DNA of 64,000 nucleotides from Bifidobacterium vansinderenii (GCF_002234915.1 NZ_NEWD01000007.1:248001-312000), one strand, 5' to 3'. Counted from the stretch's first letter, positions 8,301 to 17,675 are shown. A program made the numbers and translations. Notes: generated by a model not told the origin, from the sequence alone.

Positions 8301-8306
8301 TATGCT
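8301..8306 (+). promoter_or_regulatory. Extended -10 box for the DUF3052 gene
   Basis: TATGCT preceded by TGC (extended -10), six bases before the GTG at 8313. This supports a leaderless start and argues against the upstream in-frame ATGs at 8238 and 8283. Confidence 0.55.
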
Positions 8307-8312
8307 GTTCTC

Positions 8313-8732
8313 GTGGTTGAAACTACTAGGCAAGAGGCTGACGTATTTGGTTTCCATTCCGGCGACATCGTTCAGGAATGGCTATGGGATGACGACGTTG
8401 ACGAATCCGTGCGTGAAAGCATCGAATCCGTCACCGGCGAGGATCTGGTCGACGAGGATTACGATTCCCCCGTCGACGGTGTGATCCTGTGGTGGCGTGA
8501 CGGCGATGACGAGGACGGTCTGTCCGACACGATCATGGATGCGGTGGACGTGCTGAACGAGGGTGGCCCCTTCTGGGTGCTCACTCCGAAGCCCGGGCGC
8601 GAAGGAGCCGCGGCCGCCACCACCATCGACAACGCCGCCAAGACCTCGGGCATGAACGCCGCGACGCCGCAGACGCTGAATTCCGATTGGAACGCCGTCC
8701 GACTGCGCGCCTTCGGCAAGGGCCGCCAGTAG
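8313..8732 (+). CDS. DUF3052 family protein
   Basis: A 139-residue acidic protein of the actinobacterial DUF3052 family. Seen: DIVQEWLWDDDVDES, GEDLVDEDYDSPVDG, VILWWRDGD, PFWVLTPKPGREG and the end DWNAVRLRAFGK, which is the family pattern throughout. Function is unknown; members are widespread single-domain cytoplasmic proteins. The GTG start at 8313 matches the family N-terminus better than the upstream ATG at 8238, which would add 25 hydrophobic residues read through the promoter. A long hairpin with a T-rich tail follows. Confidence 0.82.
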   Translation: MVETTRQEADVFGFHSGDIVQEWLWDDDVDESVRESIESVTGEDLVDEDYDSPVDGVILWWRDGDDEDGLSDTIMDAVDVLNEGGPFWVLTPKPGREGAAAATTIDNAAKTSGMNAATPQTLNSDWNAVRLRAFGKGRQ

Positions 8733-8750
8733 GCCTCGATACGATACGAC

Positions 8751-8815
8751 ATCATCCCGCCGGCACGACATTCGTGGATGATCCACGATTTTGTCCGACG
8801 GGATGATATTCTTTT
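8751..8815 (+). terminator. Two-level hairpin terminator after the DUF3052 gene
   Basis: Outer arms ATCATCCCG (8751-8759) and CGGGATGAT (8799-8807), with an inner hairpin TCGTGGAT/ATCCACGA (8772-8788), followed by ATTCTTTT. It lies between the DUF3052 gene and tRNA-Val. Confidence 0.75.
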
Positions 8816-8851
8816 ATGGCACGCCGCGCCACGAGGCGCGGACGATGACCC

Positions 8852-8925
8852 GGGTGATTAGCTCAGTTGGTTAGAGCGCCACCTTTACACGGTGGATGTC
8901 GGGGGTTCGAGTCCCTCATCACCCA
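8852..8925 (+). tRNA. tRNA-Val, anticodon TAC
   Basis: A 74-base cloverleaf. Acceptor arms GGGTGAT (8852-8858) and ATCACCC (8918-8924) pair fully, with discriminator A at 8925. The D-arm contains AGCTCAGTTGGTTAGAGC. The anticodon stem CCACC/GGTGG encloses loop TTTACAC with TAC at 8886-8888. The T-arm contains GGTTCGAGTCC. The 3' CCA is not encoded. It decodes GUA and probably other valine codons by wobble. Confidence 0.97.
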
Positions 8926-8930
8926 CGATG

Positions 8931-8965
8931 AGAACCGTTGAGAATTCAACGGTTCTTCGTGTTTT
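8931..8965 (+). terminator. Rho-independent terminator after tRNA-Val
   Basis: Perfect 11-bp stem AGAACCGTTGA (8931-8941) and TCAACGGTTCT (8946-8956) with a four-base loop, followed by TCGTGTTTT. It begins five bases after the mature tRNA end. Confidence 0.85.
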
Positions 8966-9079
8966 CGGACGGTTTGCGTTCCGGTTTTCCCGGACGACGT
9001 CCGGCGCAATTGACCGCGCAATCACGTAATGTGGCTTATAGTCAAACCGGATGATCATGCGGCCAAGGAGGTCGATACT

Positions 9080-10705
9080 ATGGCACGGAAGCCCGCGGCA
9101 GAGCGCAATAGCGCGACGATCGCTCGCGCAGGCAAGCGAAAGTGGGGCTATGACGTCGGGCAGGTGGATGCATTCCTGGAACGCGCCCACACCCTCTATG
9201 AGGACGACGAGCCGAAGATGAGCCAGGCGGACATCCAGAACGTGTCGTTCGCTCTGGAAAAGGACGGATACGTGATCTCCCAGGTGGATGCCGCGCTCAA
9301 TCGTCTGGAAAAGGCCGTGGTCGACAAGCAGACCCAGTGGGACGTCACCCAGTTCGGCCGCGTGGCATGGCGTGCGGCCACCGAACAGTTGGCGCATAGC
9401 CTCTACGGGCGTGCCGACCGACCGGCCAAGAACCGGTTCGATCCTGGTGCATCCCGCCATCCCTCCTACGATCGCAAGCAGGTCGATCGTCTGGTCAATC
9501 AGGTGGTTGGCAAGATCAAGCGAGAACTCGGTGAATCCAAGGAACGTGAAAGCGACGCCGTACGCAAGATCGACGCCGAACTGACCTCCACCCGCGTGTC
9601 CAACATCATCTTCACTCAGCGCACCGGCAAACGCGGCTACAGCGAACGACAGGTCGACGCCTACCTCAACCGTGCCATTCAGGTGCTGGCCCGTCTCGAA
9701 TCCTTCGCCCGGCTCGAGGGCACGTTGTTCCCGGCCTCCGCGGCGAACGACGCATCGGCCGCCCAGCCCGTGCAGCCGGCCGCCGTCTCCGTTGCACAGC
9801 CCGCACCTGTCGAGACACCGGTGGCGCCGATCGTGGCGGCCGCATCCGTTGCCGCGACTCCGGTCACGGCAACGACTCCGGAACAGGTGGCTCCCGTCAT
9901 GGCCGAATTCGAGGACACTCGTACGGAACGTGAACGTGAACGCGACGACTCCTTCTACAATCTCCGCGAAGCCGAGACCGAGATCTTCAGCGGCGTGTCC
10001 GATACGGCCCCGGCGGCGGACACCCCTGCCGCAGCTGTGACGGGCTCCCTCAACGGCCTGATGAACTCCGCTGCCGAAAGGTCCCGGACGCAAACCCCCG
10101 CGGTGGCTCCGTTGTTCCCGGAAACCCAGCCGTCCGACGTCTCGTCCGATGTCTCACCGGCCCAGACCGCCAACGAAATGCCGACCACCGCGATCCCGCG
10201 TCCGGCCGACGAGCCCGCCCCGCAGTTCACCTTCGACGCCTCGGCTGCCACGCCGCCGTCGTTCCCCGTGCAGACGCCGGTTCAGACATCCACTACGGCC
10301 TCGCCGGCACCCGAGCCTGCGGCGCAGCAGTATGCCACGGAGGCTCCGTCCCAGTCCGCTCCGTCGTATGCCGCGCCCGCACAGTCGTACGGTTCCTACG
10401 GCTCTCCCGCCAGCGAGACCCCCGTGGAAATCCACCATGGGCGTCACATCAGCTACCCGTCCATCCAGTCGGGTGTTGTGGGGGACATTCCCGAGGAGTC
10501 CGTCACGACGCCGGCGGCAACGTCCGCGCCGGCAGAGACCCCGGCCCGGCCGGACCGGAAGGCCCAGACGTCGTCCGCATCGCATGCGTCCAGCCCCGAC
10601 GACTACTTCTCCGCCCTGCTCGATACCAATTCGATTCCGGCCGTGGACTTCCACATCCCCAACCTCACCTTCCCCTCCCCGGACGACGACAAGGAAACGC
10701 GATAA
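9080..10705 (+). CDS. DivIVA-motif repeat protein with long Pro/Ala-rich tail
   Basis: A 541-residue protein. Seen: four copies of a [GS]Y-x3-QVD motif at residues 23-30, 63-70, 129-136 and 186-193, each followed by a short amphipathic helix, resembling the membrane-targeting N-terminal motif of DivIVA. Residues about 215-500 are rich in Ala, Pro, Thr and Ser and look disordered. Family knowledge: actinobacterial DivIVA-domain repeat proteins are recognised as a family, but their role is poorly defined. The start is supported by AAGGAGG eight bases upstream of the ATG. It precedes dxr by three bases and may be cotranscribed. A role in polar or septal placement of envelope enzymes is an inference. 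Confidence 0.78.
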   Translation: MARKPAAERNSATIARAGKRKWGYDVGQVDAFLERAHTLYEDDEPKMSQADIQNVSFALEKDGYVISQVDAALNRLEKAVVDKQTQWDVTQFGRVAWRAATEQLAHSLYGRADRPAKNRFDPGASRHPSYDRKQVDRLVNQVVGKIKRELGESKERESDAVRKIDAELTSTRVSNIIFTQRTGKRGYSERQVDAYLNRAIQVLARLESFARLEGTLFPASAANDASAAQPVQPAAVSVAQPAPVETPVAPIVAAASVAATPVTATTPEQVAPVMAEFEDTRTERERERDDSFYNLREAETEIFSGVSDTAPAADTPAAAVTGSLNGLMNSAAERSRTQTPAVAPLFPETQPSDVSSDVSPAQTANEMPTTAIPRPADEPAPQFTFDASAATPPSFPVQTPVQTSTTASPAPEPAAQQYATEAPSQSAPSYAAPAQSYGSYGSPASETPVEIHHGRHISYPSIQSGVVGDIPEESVTTPAATSAPAETPARPDRKAQTSSASHASSPDDYFSALLDTNSIPAVDFHIPNLTFPSPDDDKETR

Positions 10706-10708
10706 CAC

Positions 10709-11977
10709 GTGCTTGATCACAACGCACACAACACACAGACCATGACCCCTTCATCTGATTTTCCCGATCCCACCCTGCCGAACGAGAACGACGACTGGCA
10801 TCGCACCGTCGCCATCCTCGGCTCCACAGGATCCATCGGTACGCAGGGACTCGACGTCATCGCACGTCACCCCGAACGATTCGACGTCGTGGCTCTGGCC
10901 GCCGGCGGTGCCCACGTGGACCTGCTCGCCAGCCAGGCCGCACGCTTCCATGCCCGTTACGTGGCCGTGCACGACGAGTCCGCACTGCCCGCGCTGCGCG
11001 AGGCGCTCGCCCGCGAAGGCGCCACGGACGTCGAGGTGACCGCAGGCCATCAGGCCGTCATCGACATCGCCGGCATCGGCGTCGACGTGGTGCTCAACGG
11101 CATCACCGGCTCGATCGGACTTGAGCCGTCGATCGCCGCGCTGCAGGCCGGCTCCCAGCTCGCCCTGGCCAACAAGGAGTCCGTCGTCGCCGGCGGTCAC
11201 CTGCTGTTCGATGCGCAGATTCGCGCCAAGCAGATCAATCCCGTCGACTCCGAGCATTCCGCCATCTGGCAGTCGCTGCGTTCAGGCACGCACGGCGAGG
11301 TGGAACGCCTCGTCGTCACCGCGTCCGGCGGCCCGTTCCGCGGCCGTCACCGCAGCGAACTGACCGACGTCACCCCCGAGCAGGCGCTCAATCACCCCAC
11401 GTGGAACATGGGTCCGGTCGTCACCATCAACTCGTCCACCCTGATGAACAAGGGTCTGGAGGTCATCGAGGCGAGCCGCCTGTTCGACGTGCCGCCGGAC
11501 CATATCAGCGTGACCGTGCACCCGCAGTCCATCGTGCACTCCATGGTGGAGTTCCGCGACGGCGCCACCATCAGCCAGGCCTCGCCGCCCGACATGCGTC
11601 TGCCCATCGCGCTCGGCCTGTCCGCGCCGTACCGTCTGGGAAACGTCGCCAAGCCGTGCGACTGGACCCAGGCCGCGCAGTGGACGTTCGAACCGCTAGA
11701 CGACGAGACCTTCCCCGCGGTGAGCCTCGCCCGTCACTGCCTCGCCGCATCCGAGAAGCATACGGCCGTGCTCAACGCCGCCAACGAGCAGGCTGTGCAC
11801 GCGTTCCTTGAACATCGTCTGCCCTACCTCGGCATCGTCGACACCGTGCGCGAAGTGCTCGACGAGATGGACACTGAACTGAGGAGTGCCCCCTTGTTCG
11901 AGTCCGTGGAGGAAATGAGCCGACTCGAGGAAACCGCCCGCCGACTGGCCGATCATCTGATAGACAACAAATCGTGA
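10709..11977 (+). CDS. dxr: 1-deoxy-D-xylulose 5-phosphate reductoisomerase
   Basis: A 422-residue enzyme of the MEP isoprenoid pathway that converts DXP to 2-C-methyl-D-erythritol 4-phosphate with NADPH. Seen: NADPH-binding [24 protein letters not shown], the metal-site [47 protein letters not shown] and [13 protein letters not shown], all in the expected order. Length is slightly above the usual 390-400 because of a short N-terminal extension. GTG 10709 was chosen for its weak AAGGAAA about 11 bases upstream; ATG 10742 is possible. Its stop overlaps the ispG start, so translation is probably coupled. Confidence 0.96.
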   Translation: MLDHNAHNTQTMTPSSDFPDPTLPNENDDWHRTVAILGSTGSIGTQGLDVIARHPERFDVVALAAGGAHVDLLASQAARFHARYVAVHDESALPALREALAREGATDVEVTAGHQAVIDIAGIGVDVVLNGITGSIGLEPSIAALQAGSQLALANKESVVAGGHLLFDAQIRAKQINPVDSEHSAIWQSLRSGTHGEVERLVVTASGGPFRGRHRSELTDVTPEQALNHPTWNMGPVVTINSSTLMNKGLEVIEASRLFDVPPDHISVTVHPQSIVHSMVEFRDGATISQASPPDMRLPIALGLSAPYRLGNVAKPCDWTQAAQWTFEPLDDETFPAVSLARHCLAASEKHTAVLNAANEQAVHAFLEHRLPYLGIVDTVREVLDEMDTELRSAPLFESVEEMSRLEETARRLADHLIDNKS

Positions 11978-13239
11978 CTGACGTGACTGAGACGAACGTG
12001 ACTGAAACGAATACGACCGAAACCGTGGACGCCGCCAAGCCGTTCCGCAAGACGGGGGAGCCGTCCATCGCCGAATCCCCCCTGCACCCGAGGCGCAAGT
12101 CCCGCCGTATCATGGTGGGCCCCGTGCCCGTCGGCGGCGGCGCACCCATCAGCGTGCAGTCGATGACGAACACCGTGACCGCCGACGTGAACGCCACGCT
12201 CCGTCAGATCGGCGAGCTCGCGCAGGCCGGCTGTGACATCGTGCGCGTGGCCGTGCCCAGCCAGGACGACGCCGACGCGCTGCCCGCCATCGTGGCCAAG
12301 TCGCCGATCCCCGTGATCGCCGACATCCACTTCCAGTCGAAGTACGTGTTCCAGGCCATCGACGCCGGCTGCGCGGCCGTGCGCGTGAACCCCGGCAACA
12401 TCCGCAAGTTCGACCAGGTGGGCCCCGACATCTGCAAGGCGGCCACCGACGCCGGCATCAGCCTGCGCATCGGTGTGAACGCCGGCTCGCTCGACAAGGC
12501 GCTGTACGCCAAGTACGGTGGCCCCACCCCCGAGGCGCTTGTGGCCTCCGCCCTCAAGGAGGCCCGACTGTTCGAGGACGTCGGCTTCCATGACTTCAAG
12601 ATCTCCGTGAAGCACCACGACGTGATCACCATGGTGCAGACCTACCGACTGCTCGCCTCCAAGGGCGACTGGCCACTGCACCTCGGCGTCACCGAGGCCG
12701 GTCCCGCCTGGCAGGGCACCATCAAGTCGTGCCTCGCGTTCGGCGCGCTGCTGGCCGAGGGCATCGGCGACACCATCCGCGTGTCCCTGTCCGCGCCGCC
12801 CGTCGAGGAGGTCAAGGTCGGCTGCAAACTGCTCGAATACATGGGCCTGCGCGCACGCCACTTCGACATCATCTCCTGCCCGAGCTGCGGCCGCGCCCAG
12901 GTGGACGTGATCCAGCTGGCCAACGCCGTCACCGACGGGCTCAAGGGCATCACCGCGCCGATCCGCGTGGCCGTGATGGGCTGCATCGTCAACGGTCCGG
13001 GCGAGGCCCGCGAGGCCGACCTCGGCGTGGCGTCCGGCAACGGCAAGGGCCAGATCTTCATCAAGGGCAAGGTCATCCAGACCGTGCCCGAGGACCAGAT
13101 CGTCGACACGCTGCTCGACAAGGCCCACGAGATCGCCGAGCACATGAAGGACCAGGCCGAGGCCGAGGGCCGCACGCTCGACGGCACCGAGCCCGTCGTC
13201 GTCCCGATCACCTCCGACGACAAGCACCATACCGCCTGA
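11974..13239 (+). CDS. ispG: 4-hydroxy-3-methylbut-2-enyl diphosphate synthase (flavodoxin)
   Basis: A 421-residue IspG (GcpE), the [4Fe-4S] enzyme that converts MEcPP to HMBPP late in the MEP pathway. Seen: [10 protein letters not shown] near the N-terminus, a TIM-barrel-like region, and the cluster cysteines in [11 protein letters not shown] and [11 protein letters not shown]. The GTG start overlaps the dxr stop by four bases (GTGA), a clear coupling signal. About 30 Thr/Glu-rich residues precede the conserved core. The pairing of dxr and ispG supports a committed isoprenoid operon. Confidence 0.96.
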   Translation: MTDVTETNVTETNTTETVDAAKPFRKTGEPSIAESPLHPRRKSRRIMVGPVPVGGGAPISVQSMTNTVTADVNATLRQIGELAQAGCDIVRVAVPSQDDADALPAIVAKSPIPVIADIHFQSKYVFQAIDAGCAAVRVNPGNIRKFDQVGPDICKAATDAGISLRIGVNAGSLDKALYAKYGGPTPEALVASALKEARLFEDVGFHDFKISVKHHDVITMVQTYRLLASKGDWPLHLGVTEAGPAWQGTIKSCLAFGALLAEGIGDTIRVSLSAPPVEEVKVGCKLLEYMGLRARHFDIISCPSCGRAQVDVIQLANAVTDGLKGITAPIRVAVMGCIVNGPGEAREADLGVASGNGKGQIFIKGKVIQTVPEDQIVDTLLDKAHEIAEHMKDQAEAEGRTLDGTEPVVVPITSDDKHHTA

Positions 13240-13247
13240 CAGCCGTA

Positions 13248-13253
13248 TAGAAT
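13248..13253 (+). promoter_or_regulatory. -10 box before the membrane hydrolase gene
   Basis: TAGAAT within TATAGAAT, seven bases before a GTG at 13261. No clear -35 is visible. It suggests an internal promoter just after ispG. Confidence 0.45.
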
Positions 13254-13260
13254 GCGTGTC

Positions 13261-15024
13261 GTGCTGAAACGTCGGAAAACGAGAACGCCACAGCCCGGCG
13301 AATGGGGTTGGCTCAAACGCATGAAGGTCAGCGTGCCCATCTTCATCATCCTGATGGGCATCCTGATCTCCGTGTCGCACGCCACCACCGTGGAGTGGAA
13401 CAACAACCCCATCGACCAGAGCGTCGACACGCTGGCCTCCGACACGGCCGTCACGTTCGACAACCCCGACGGTCAGACGCTGCCCGCGCTCGACACTTAC
13501 AAGGTGGCGACGAAAAGCGTGTGGCTGGACCTCAAACGACCATCCACCGGCGAGGTGCAGCACGCGCACGTGCTCATCAGATACCCGAAGAACACCAACG
13601 CCACCACCGGCACGACCGACGGCACCGATTCCAGCAGTCCGACCAAACTGCCCGGCGTGGTGTTCATGCACGGCGCCGGCTACGGCACCGCCGACAACTC
13701 GTTCGGCGACGTGGCCGAGGACCTGAGCTCCGCCGGATTCGTCACCGCCACCGTCGACAAGCCCGTCTGGTCCACCAACGACATCACCCGCGACTATCCG
13801 GGGTCCGCGCACGCCTACGGTCAGGTGGTCGACTACCTGCGCTCCATGAGCATGGTCGACGCCGACCGTGTGGGACTCTACGCCACGTCGGAAAGCACGT
13901 GGATCTCGCCGTATCTGGTGCGCGACGACGGCAACATCGCCTTCCAGATCCTCCTGTCGCCCATGGTGCACACGCCGCGCCATGCACTCGGATTCTTCGT
14001 GGCACAGGACTTCGCCATCGTTGGCGCCAACCCCGGCTACCAGTCCATCGTCCGACGCGTGTTCAGCGCCGACACCGCGCAATTCGGCCTGACCAATCTC
14101 GACTTCAATCCCATGATCGCCGAAGGCTACTCCATCCCAACGTTCGTGGCCTACGGGTCCAAGGACGTGATGACCGCACAGGTGGACGGCGTGCGGTCGA
14201 TCGAACTCATGGCCCGCCAAAGCGACAACTGGAACGTGACCGTGCGCAACTATCCCGTGGCCAACCATGTGATGCGACTCGGCGACGAGGCCGAGGAGGG
14301 CACGCCACTGGTCGACCGCTACGAACGCGACATGGTCGACTGGGCCGTGGGCACGTCACGCGGACTCAAGGAGACGTCCGCGTCCATCGCCGGCGCCACC
14401 ATCTACCAGTCCATCGCCGTACCCACCAACCTGTACGGGCATACGAAACTCACCATCTACGGCGTGGTCGTGCACGTGGCCGCGGTGATCACATTGCTCG
14501 TGGCGTTCATCCTGAGCCTTATCGCACTGGAACGCAAGATCCGCTACATGATCGGCCGGCGCGGTCCGTCGCTCGGCTTCGTGCGCGGATACCAGCGCGT
14601 GCTCATCACCATATCCGCCACCACGATCGCCACGCTGCTCTTGTTCTTTGCAGGCGTCGGCCAGATCATCTGGCGCGTTGTCACGCTCATCTGGGGTGCG
14701 GCGCCGGAATCGCCCGGCATGATCTACTGGAGCTGGTATGCGATCCAAGTGGTGTGCGTGCTGGTCGTCTGGGCATGGTCTCGCGTGTTCTGCCAGCTGC
14801 TCAACACCGCCGCGCAGAAGGGACTATTGCGCACACCCGACGAATGGCGAGCCGACTTCGAGATCAAACGACTCACCGGCAAACCCGTGCTGCGCATCCG
14901 CGGCACCCACACCGGCCCGATCATCGCATCCACCAGACTTGGCGTCGCACTGTTCGTCGCCACCACGCTCGCCATGTTCTGCGTGCTGCTCGTCTTCGCC
15001 TTCTGGGGCCTGTTCGTCTACTAG
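13261..15024 (+). CDS. Membrane protein with extracytoplasmic alpha/beta-hydrolase domain
   Basis: A 587-residue protein. Seen: an N-terminal helix (residues about 22-42), an alpha/beta-hydrolase-like domain of about 330 residues, then four or more C-terminal hydrophobic helices. Hydrolase features are GVVFMHGAG (oxyanion loop), a nucleophile-elbow-like LYATSES, FVAYGSKD for the acid and ANHVM for the histidine. The nucleophile elbow departs from the common GxSxG form. The topology suggests a hydrolase acting outside the cytoplasm. It sits between ispG and recO-uppS. Substrate unknown; a lipid or envelope ester is only a guess. The start could also be ATG 13252. Confidence 0.72.
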   Translation: MLKRRKTRTPQPGEWGWLKRMKVSVPIFIILMGILISVSHATTVEWNNNPIDQSVDTLASDTAVTFDNPDGQTLPALDTYKVATKSVWLDLKRPSTGEVQHAHVLIRYPKNTNATTGTTDGTDSSSPTKLPGVVFMHGAGYGTADNSFGDVAEDLSSAGFVTATVDKPVWSTNDITRDYPGSAHAYGQVVDYLRSMSMVDADRVGLYATSESTWISPYLVRDDGNIAFQILLSPMVHTPRHALGFFVAQDFAIVGANPGYQSIVRRVFSADTAQFGLTNLDFNPMIAEGYSIPTFVAYGSKDVMTAQVDGVRSIELMARQSDNWNVTVRNYPVANHVMRLGDEAEEGTPLVDRYERDMVDWAVGTSRGLKETSASIAGATIYQSIAVPTNLYGHTKLTIYGVVVHVAAVITLLVAFILSLIALERKIRYMIGRRGPSLGFVRGYQRVLITISATTIATLLLFFAGVGQIIWRVVTLIWGAAPESPGMIYWSWYAIQVVCVLVVWAWSRVFCQLLNTAAQKGLLRTPDEWRADFEIKRLTGKPVLRIRGTHTGPIIASTRLGVALFVATTLAMFCVLLVFAFWGLFVY

Positions 15025-15058
15025 CCAAACGGGGAATCCCGGAAGGAAGAAGCCACCA

Positions 15059-15847
15059 ATGCCACTGTACAAGGACGAAGGCCTCGTGCTGCGCACCGTG
15101 AAACTCGGCGAGGCCGACCGTATCATCACCATCCTCACCCGAGACCACGGCAAGATCCGCGCCGTAGCCAAAGGCGCACGACGTCCGAAATCACGATTCG
15201 GAGCCCGACTCGAACCGTTCATGCGCGCCTCGCTGCTCATCGCCACCGGACGATCCCTCGACGTCGTATCACAGGCCTCCACGCTGGGCGCCTACGCCGA
15301 CGGCATCGTGAACGACTACGACGCCTACCTCAACGCCAGCGTGATCGTCGAAACCGCCGACCGACTGTTCGCAGCCCTCGAGGAGCCCTCGCCGGCACAG
15401 TACCGGCTCGCCGTCGGCGCCATATCGGCATTGAGTCGGCATCTGCACGATCCGCGCGACATCAGCGAATCCTACGTGCTCAGGGCGCTTGCGCTCGCCG
15501 GCTGGCGACCCAGGCTCGACGCGTGCGTGGTGTGCGGCGAGACGCGCAAGCCCGTGGCGTTCTCCATCCCCGCCGGCGGCGTGATGTGCGCCACGGACCG
15601 CACCCCCGAGGCGCGGCGCATAGGGGAGCGGGGAGTGGCGCGCTTGCGTGCACTGCTCGCCGGCGACTGGGCCACACTCGATGCCGCATCCGCACGGGGT
15701 GCCGACGGGGGGAGCGCGGGCGCGGAGACCACCGTTTCGGCCGCCGCATCAGTTCCCACCCCCGTCGATCACGGCGATCTGGTGGAAAAATGGGCCGAAT
15801 ATTACCTAGAGCGGCCGATTCGTTCCGCGCGCTTGCTAGATTCGTAA
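15059..15847 (+). CDS. recO: DNA repair protein RecO
   Basis: A 262-residue RecO, which loads RecA on SSB-coated single-stranded DNA with RecR in the RecFOR pathway. Seen: N-terminal OB-fold signature YKDEGLVLRTVKLGEADRI, then TRDHGKIRAVAKGARRPKSRFG, a helical middle, and a partial zinc-finger region CVVCG...GGVMC. Only three of the usual four finger cysteines are obvious. The start has a GGAAGGAAG Shine-Dalgarno sequence. It ends two bases before uppS, a recO-uppS pairing I recall from many actinobacteria. Confidence 0.94.
   Translation: MPLYKDEGLVLRTVKLGEADRIITILTRDHGKIRAVAKGARRPKSRFGARLEPFMRASLLIATGRSLDVVSQASTLGAYADGIVNDYDAYLNASVIVETADRLFAALEEPSPAQYRLAVGAISALSRHLHDPRDISESYVLRALALAGWRPRLDACVVCGETRKPVAFSIPAGGVMCATDRTPEARRIGERGVARLRALLAGDWATLDAASARGADGGSAGAETTVSAAASVPTPVDHGDLVEKWAEYYLERPIRSARLLDS
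15837..15842 (+). promoter_or_regulatory. Extended -10 box for uppS
   Basis: TAGATT preceded by TGC, inside the 3' end of recO, seven bases before the uppS ATG at 15850. There is no Shine-Dalgarno sequence, so a leaderless uppS transcript is likely in addition to readthrough from recO. Confidence 0.5.
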
Positions 15848-15849
15848 CC

Positions 15850-16641
15850 ATGGCTTTTGAAAACGTCGATTACACGTCGCTCTCCATTCCCGCGGCACCG
15901 TTCTCCGATCCCTCGATCATCCCCGATTTCCCCAAGAACAAGGTCCCCCGTCACGTCGGCGTCATCATGGACGGCAACGGACGCTGGGCACAGCAGCGCG
16001 GACTGATCCGCACCAACGGCCACCAGGCCGCCGAGCCCGTGGTCTTCGACACCATCGCCGGCGCCATCGAAGCCGGCGTACGCTACCTGAGCCTGTATAC
16101 GTTCTCCACCGAAAACTGGAAGCGCTCGCCGCAGGAGGTGCGCTTCCTCATGGGCTTCTCGCGCGAGATCATCCACCGCCGCGTGGCGCAGATGGACGAG
16201 TGGGGCGTGCGCGTGCGCTGGTCCGGTCGCCGTCCGAAGCTGTGGAAGTCGGTGATCGACGAGCTCGAGGTGGCCATGGAACGCACCAAGAACAACAAGA
16301 CCATCGACGTGGTGTTCTGCATCAACTACGGCGGTCGCGCCGAGATCGCCGACGCATGCGCCGCCATCGCCCGCGAGGTGCGTGACGGCCGCATCTCCGG
16401 CGATCGTGTGACGGAGAAGATGATCGCCCAGCACCTGTACAACCCCGACATTCCCGACTGCGATCTGGTGATCCGCACGTCCGGCGAGCAGCGCACCAGC
16501 AACTTCCTGCCGTGGGAGGCCGCCTACGCCGAGCTCGACTTCGTGCCCGAGCTGTTCCCCGACTGCGGTCGCGAGGTGCTGTGGCGCTCCATCGACCACT
16601 ACATTCATCGTGATCGTCGCTTCGGCGGCGTCAAGCGCTGA
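15850..16641 (+). CDS. uppS: Isoprenyl transferase (undecaprenyl diphosphate synthase family)
   Basis: A 263-residue cis-prenyltransferase that adds IPP units to make the polyprenyl diphosphate carrier for peptidoglycan and wall glycans. Seen: HVGVIMDGNGRWAQQRG with the catalytic Asp, YLSLYTFSTENWKRS, INYGGRAEI, and the C-terminal DLVIRTSGEQRTSNFLPW. All conserved regions are present. Chain length cannot be read from sequence; actinobacteria may have more than one such enzyme. It is the last gene of the dxr-ispG cluster, so precursor supply and carrier synthesis sit together. Confidence 0.95.
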   Translation: MAFENVDYTSLSIPAAPFSDPSIIPDFPKNKVPRHVGVIMDGNGRWAQQRGLIRTNGHQAAEPVVFDTIAGAIEAGVRYLSLYTFSTENWKRSPQEVRFLMGFSREIIHRRVAQMDEWGVRVRWSGRRPKLWKSVIDELEVAMERTKNNKTIDVVFCINYGGRAEIADACAAIAREVRDGRISGDRVTEKMIAQHLYNPDIPDCDLVIRTSGEQRTSNFLPWEAAYAELDFVPELFPDCGREVLWRSIDHYIHRDRRFGGVKR

Positions 16642-16673
16642 GTCGGATACTTCTGACTCCTTCGTGTGACTCC

Positions 16674-16715
16674 ATGCGGGCGTCCCGCCGGAACCTGTCG
16701 GCAGGACGCCCGCAT
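16674..16715. terminator. Bidirectional hairpin between convergent uppS and DUF1963 gene
   Basis: Arms GCGGGCGTCC (16676-16685) and GGACGCCCGC (16704-16713), with flanking AT/AT extending the stem. It lies between two converging stops and has no T-run. Confidence 0.65.
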
Positions 16716-16721
16716 GTGTCG

Positions 16722-17675
16722 TCAGTAGCAGTCCCAGGTGTAGAGGACCTGGGAGAAGTCAAGGTGCCGCAGCTGGTCTGGGCGAATGAAGAAGTTCGCC
16801 ACGCCGCTGTCGCCGAACATCACGTCATCCGTTGAATCGATCTGCAGCAGCATCGTGTCGGCGCCACGCCATATGGGGTCATTGGTGCGCGGATCCTCCT
16901 GCGTGAACAGCGGATAGCCTCCGATCTGGTGCCCGCCCCATGCCAGAAGATCGGCCAGCGTATCGGAGATCTCCGCCTCGTGCATGCGGTAGAAGTCGCG
17001 ATCCCGGTCATTCATCGAACCAATGCACCGTTGCAGTTCGCCGTCGAAACGATGATCGGACGTGGTGATCGCCTGCGTGGCGAGCGTGGGCGCCAGCTGC
17101 AGCGTAAAGCGTTCGTTCGGGAATGGCAGATCGGTGTCGGACTTCCATGCCGGGTGGAACGTACGCAGCGGCGTTCTGACGTCCGGCACGGTGGGGAGGT
17201 ACCGGATCCTCCACGTCTTCTGCGATTGAGGGTCGTCGAGATTCATGCCGTAGAGCGGGTCGTCGCCGGCGATGAAGAACTGCAGCAGGCCATGGTCGGG
17301 GAAATCGGGAAGATGCGGCAGCTGGCCGAAGTTGAGCTGGGCGAGCAGATACAGCGACTCGCCGGTCTCCTTGTTGCGCGGCGGTCGCATGCCCTCGGGA
17401 ACGTAGAACGCGCCTCCGATCTTGGTGTCGAACACGGACGGTGCGGCGGCCGTCGGCGTGAGCTGGATCACGGGGGCGTCGGTCGAGTGCCTGATCATGG
17501 AGGCGATCACCTGCGCTACGTAATCGCTCAGCTGGGGTATGCGCGCGGTGTCGGCGTAGGCCTCGTCGCGCTGGATGCCGGTGACGGCGGTATCGATGGG
17601 GTTGTGAATTCCGTGGGCCAGCCCCTGTTGCTCCGCCGATGGCCCCTTACCGAATAACCTGTCCAGCAGTCTCAT
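16722..17675 (-). CDS. DUF1963 (YwqG-like) protein
   Basis: A 317-residue protein of the YwqG/DUF1963 family. Seen: the family pattern TKIGGAFYVPEG, then LLAQLNFGQLPHLPDFP and GLLQFFIAGDD in the middle, and a C-terminal IGGYPLFTQEDPR. Function is unknown; members are soluble and scattered among bacteria. A clear AAGGAG six bases before the ATG supports the start. It is convergent with uppS and divergent from the nad operon, and its own transcription starts within the nad control region or close to it. No functional link to either neighbour is evident. Confidence 0.82.
   Translation of the reverse strand: MRLLDRLFGKGPSAEQQGLAHGIHNPIDTAVTGIQRDEAYADTARIPQLSDYVAQVIASMIRHSTDAPVIQLTPTAAAPSVFDTKIGGAFYVPEGMRPPRNKETGESLYLLAQLNFGQLPHLPDFPDHGLLQFFIAGDDPLYGMNLDDPQSQKTWRIRYLPTVPDVRTPLRTFHPAWKSDTDLPFPNERFTLQLAPTLATQAITTSDHRFDGELQRCIGSMNDRDRDFYRMHEAEISDTLADLLAWGGHQIGGYPLFTQEDPRTNDPIWRGADTMLLQIDSTDDVMFGDSGVANFFIRPDQLRHLDFSQVLYTWDCY

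Noticed and set aside
8238-8312. N-terminal membrane helix for the DUF3052 protein
   Set aside because: The hydrophobic residues would be translated from the promoter region. The extended -10 TGCTATGCT and the family N-terminus place the start at 8313.
11953-14268. 771-codon minus-strand frame opposite ispG and the membrane hydrolase
   Set aside because: It is a shadow of ispG in the complementary frame, with repetitive His/Gly/Val composition and no start signals.
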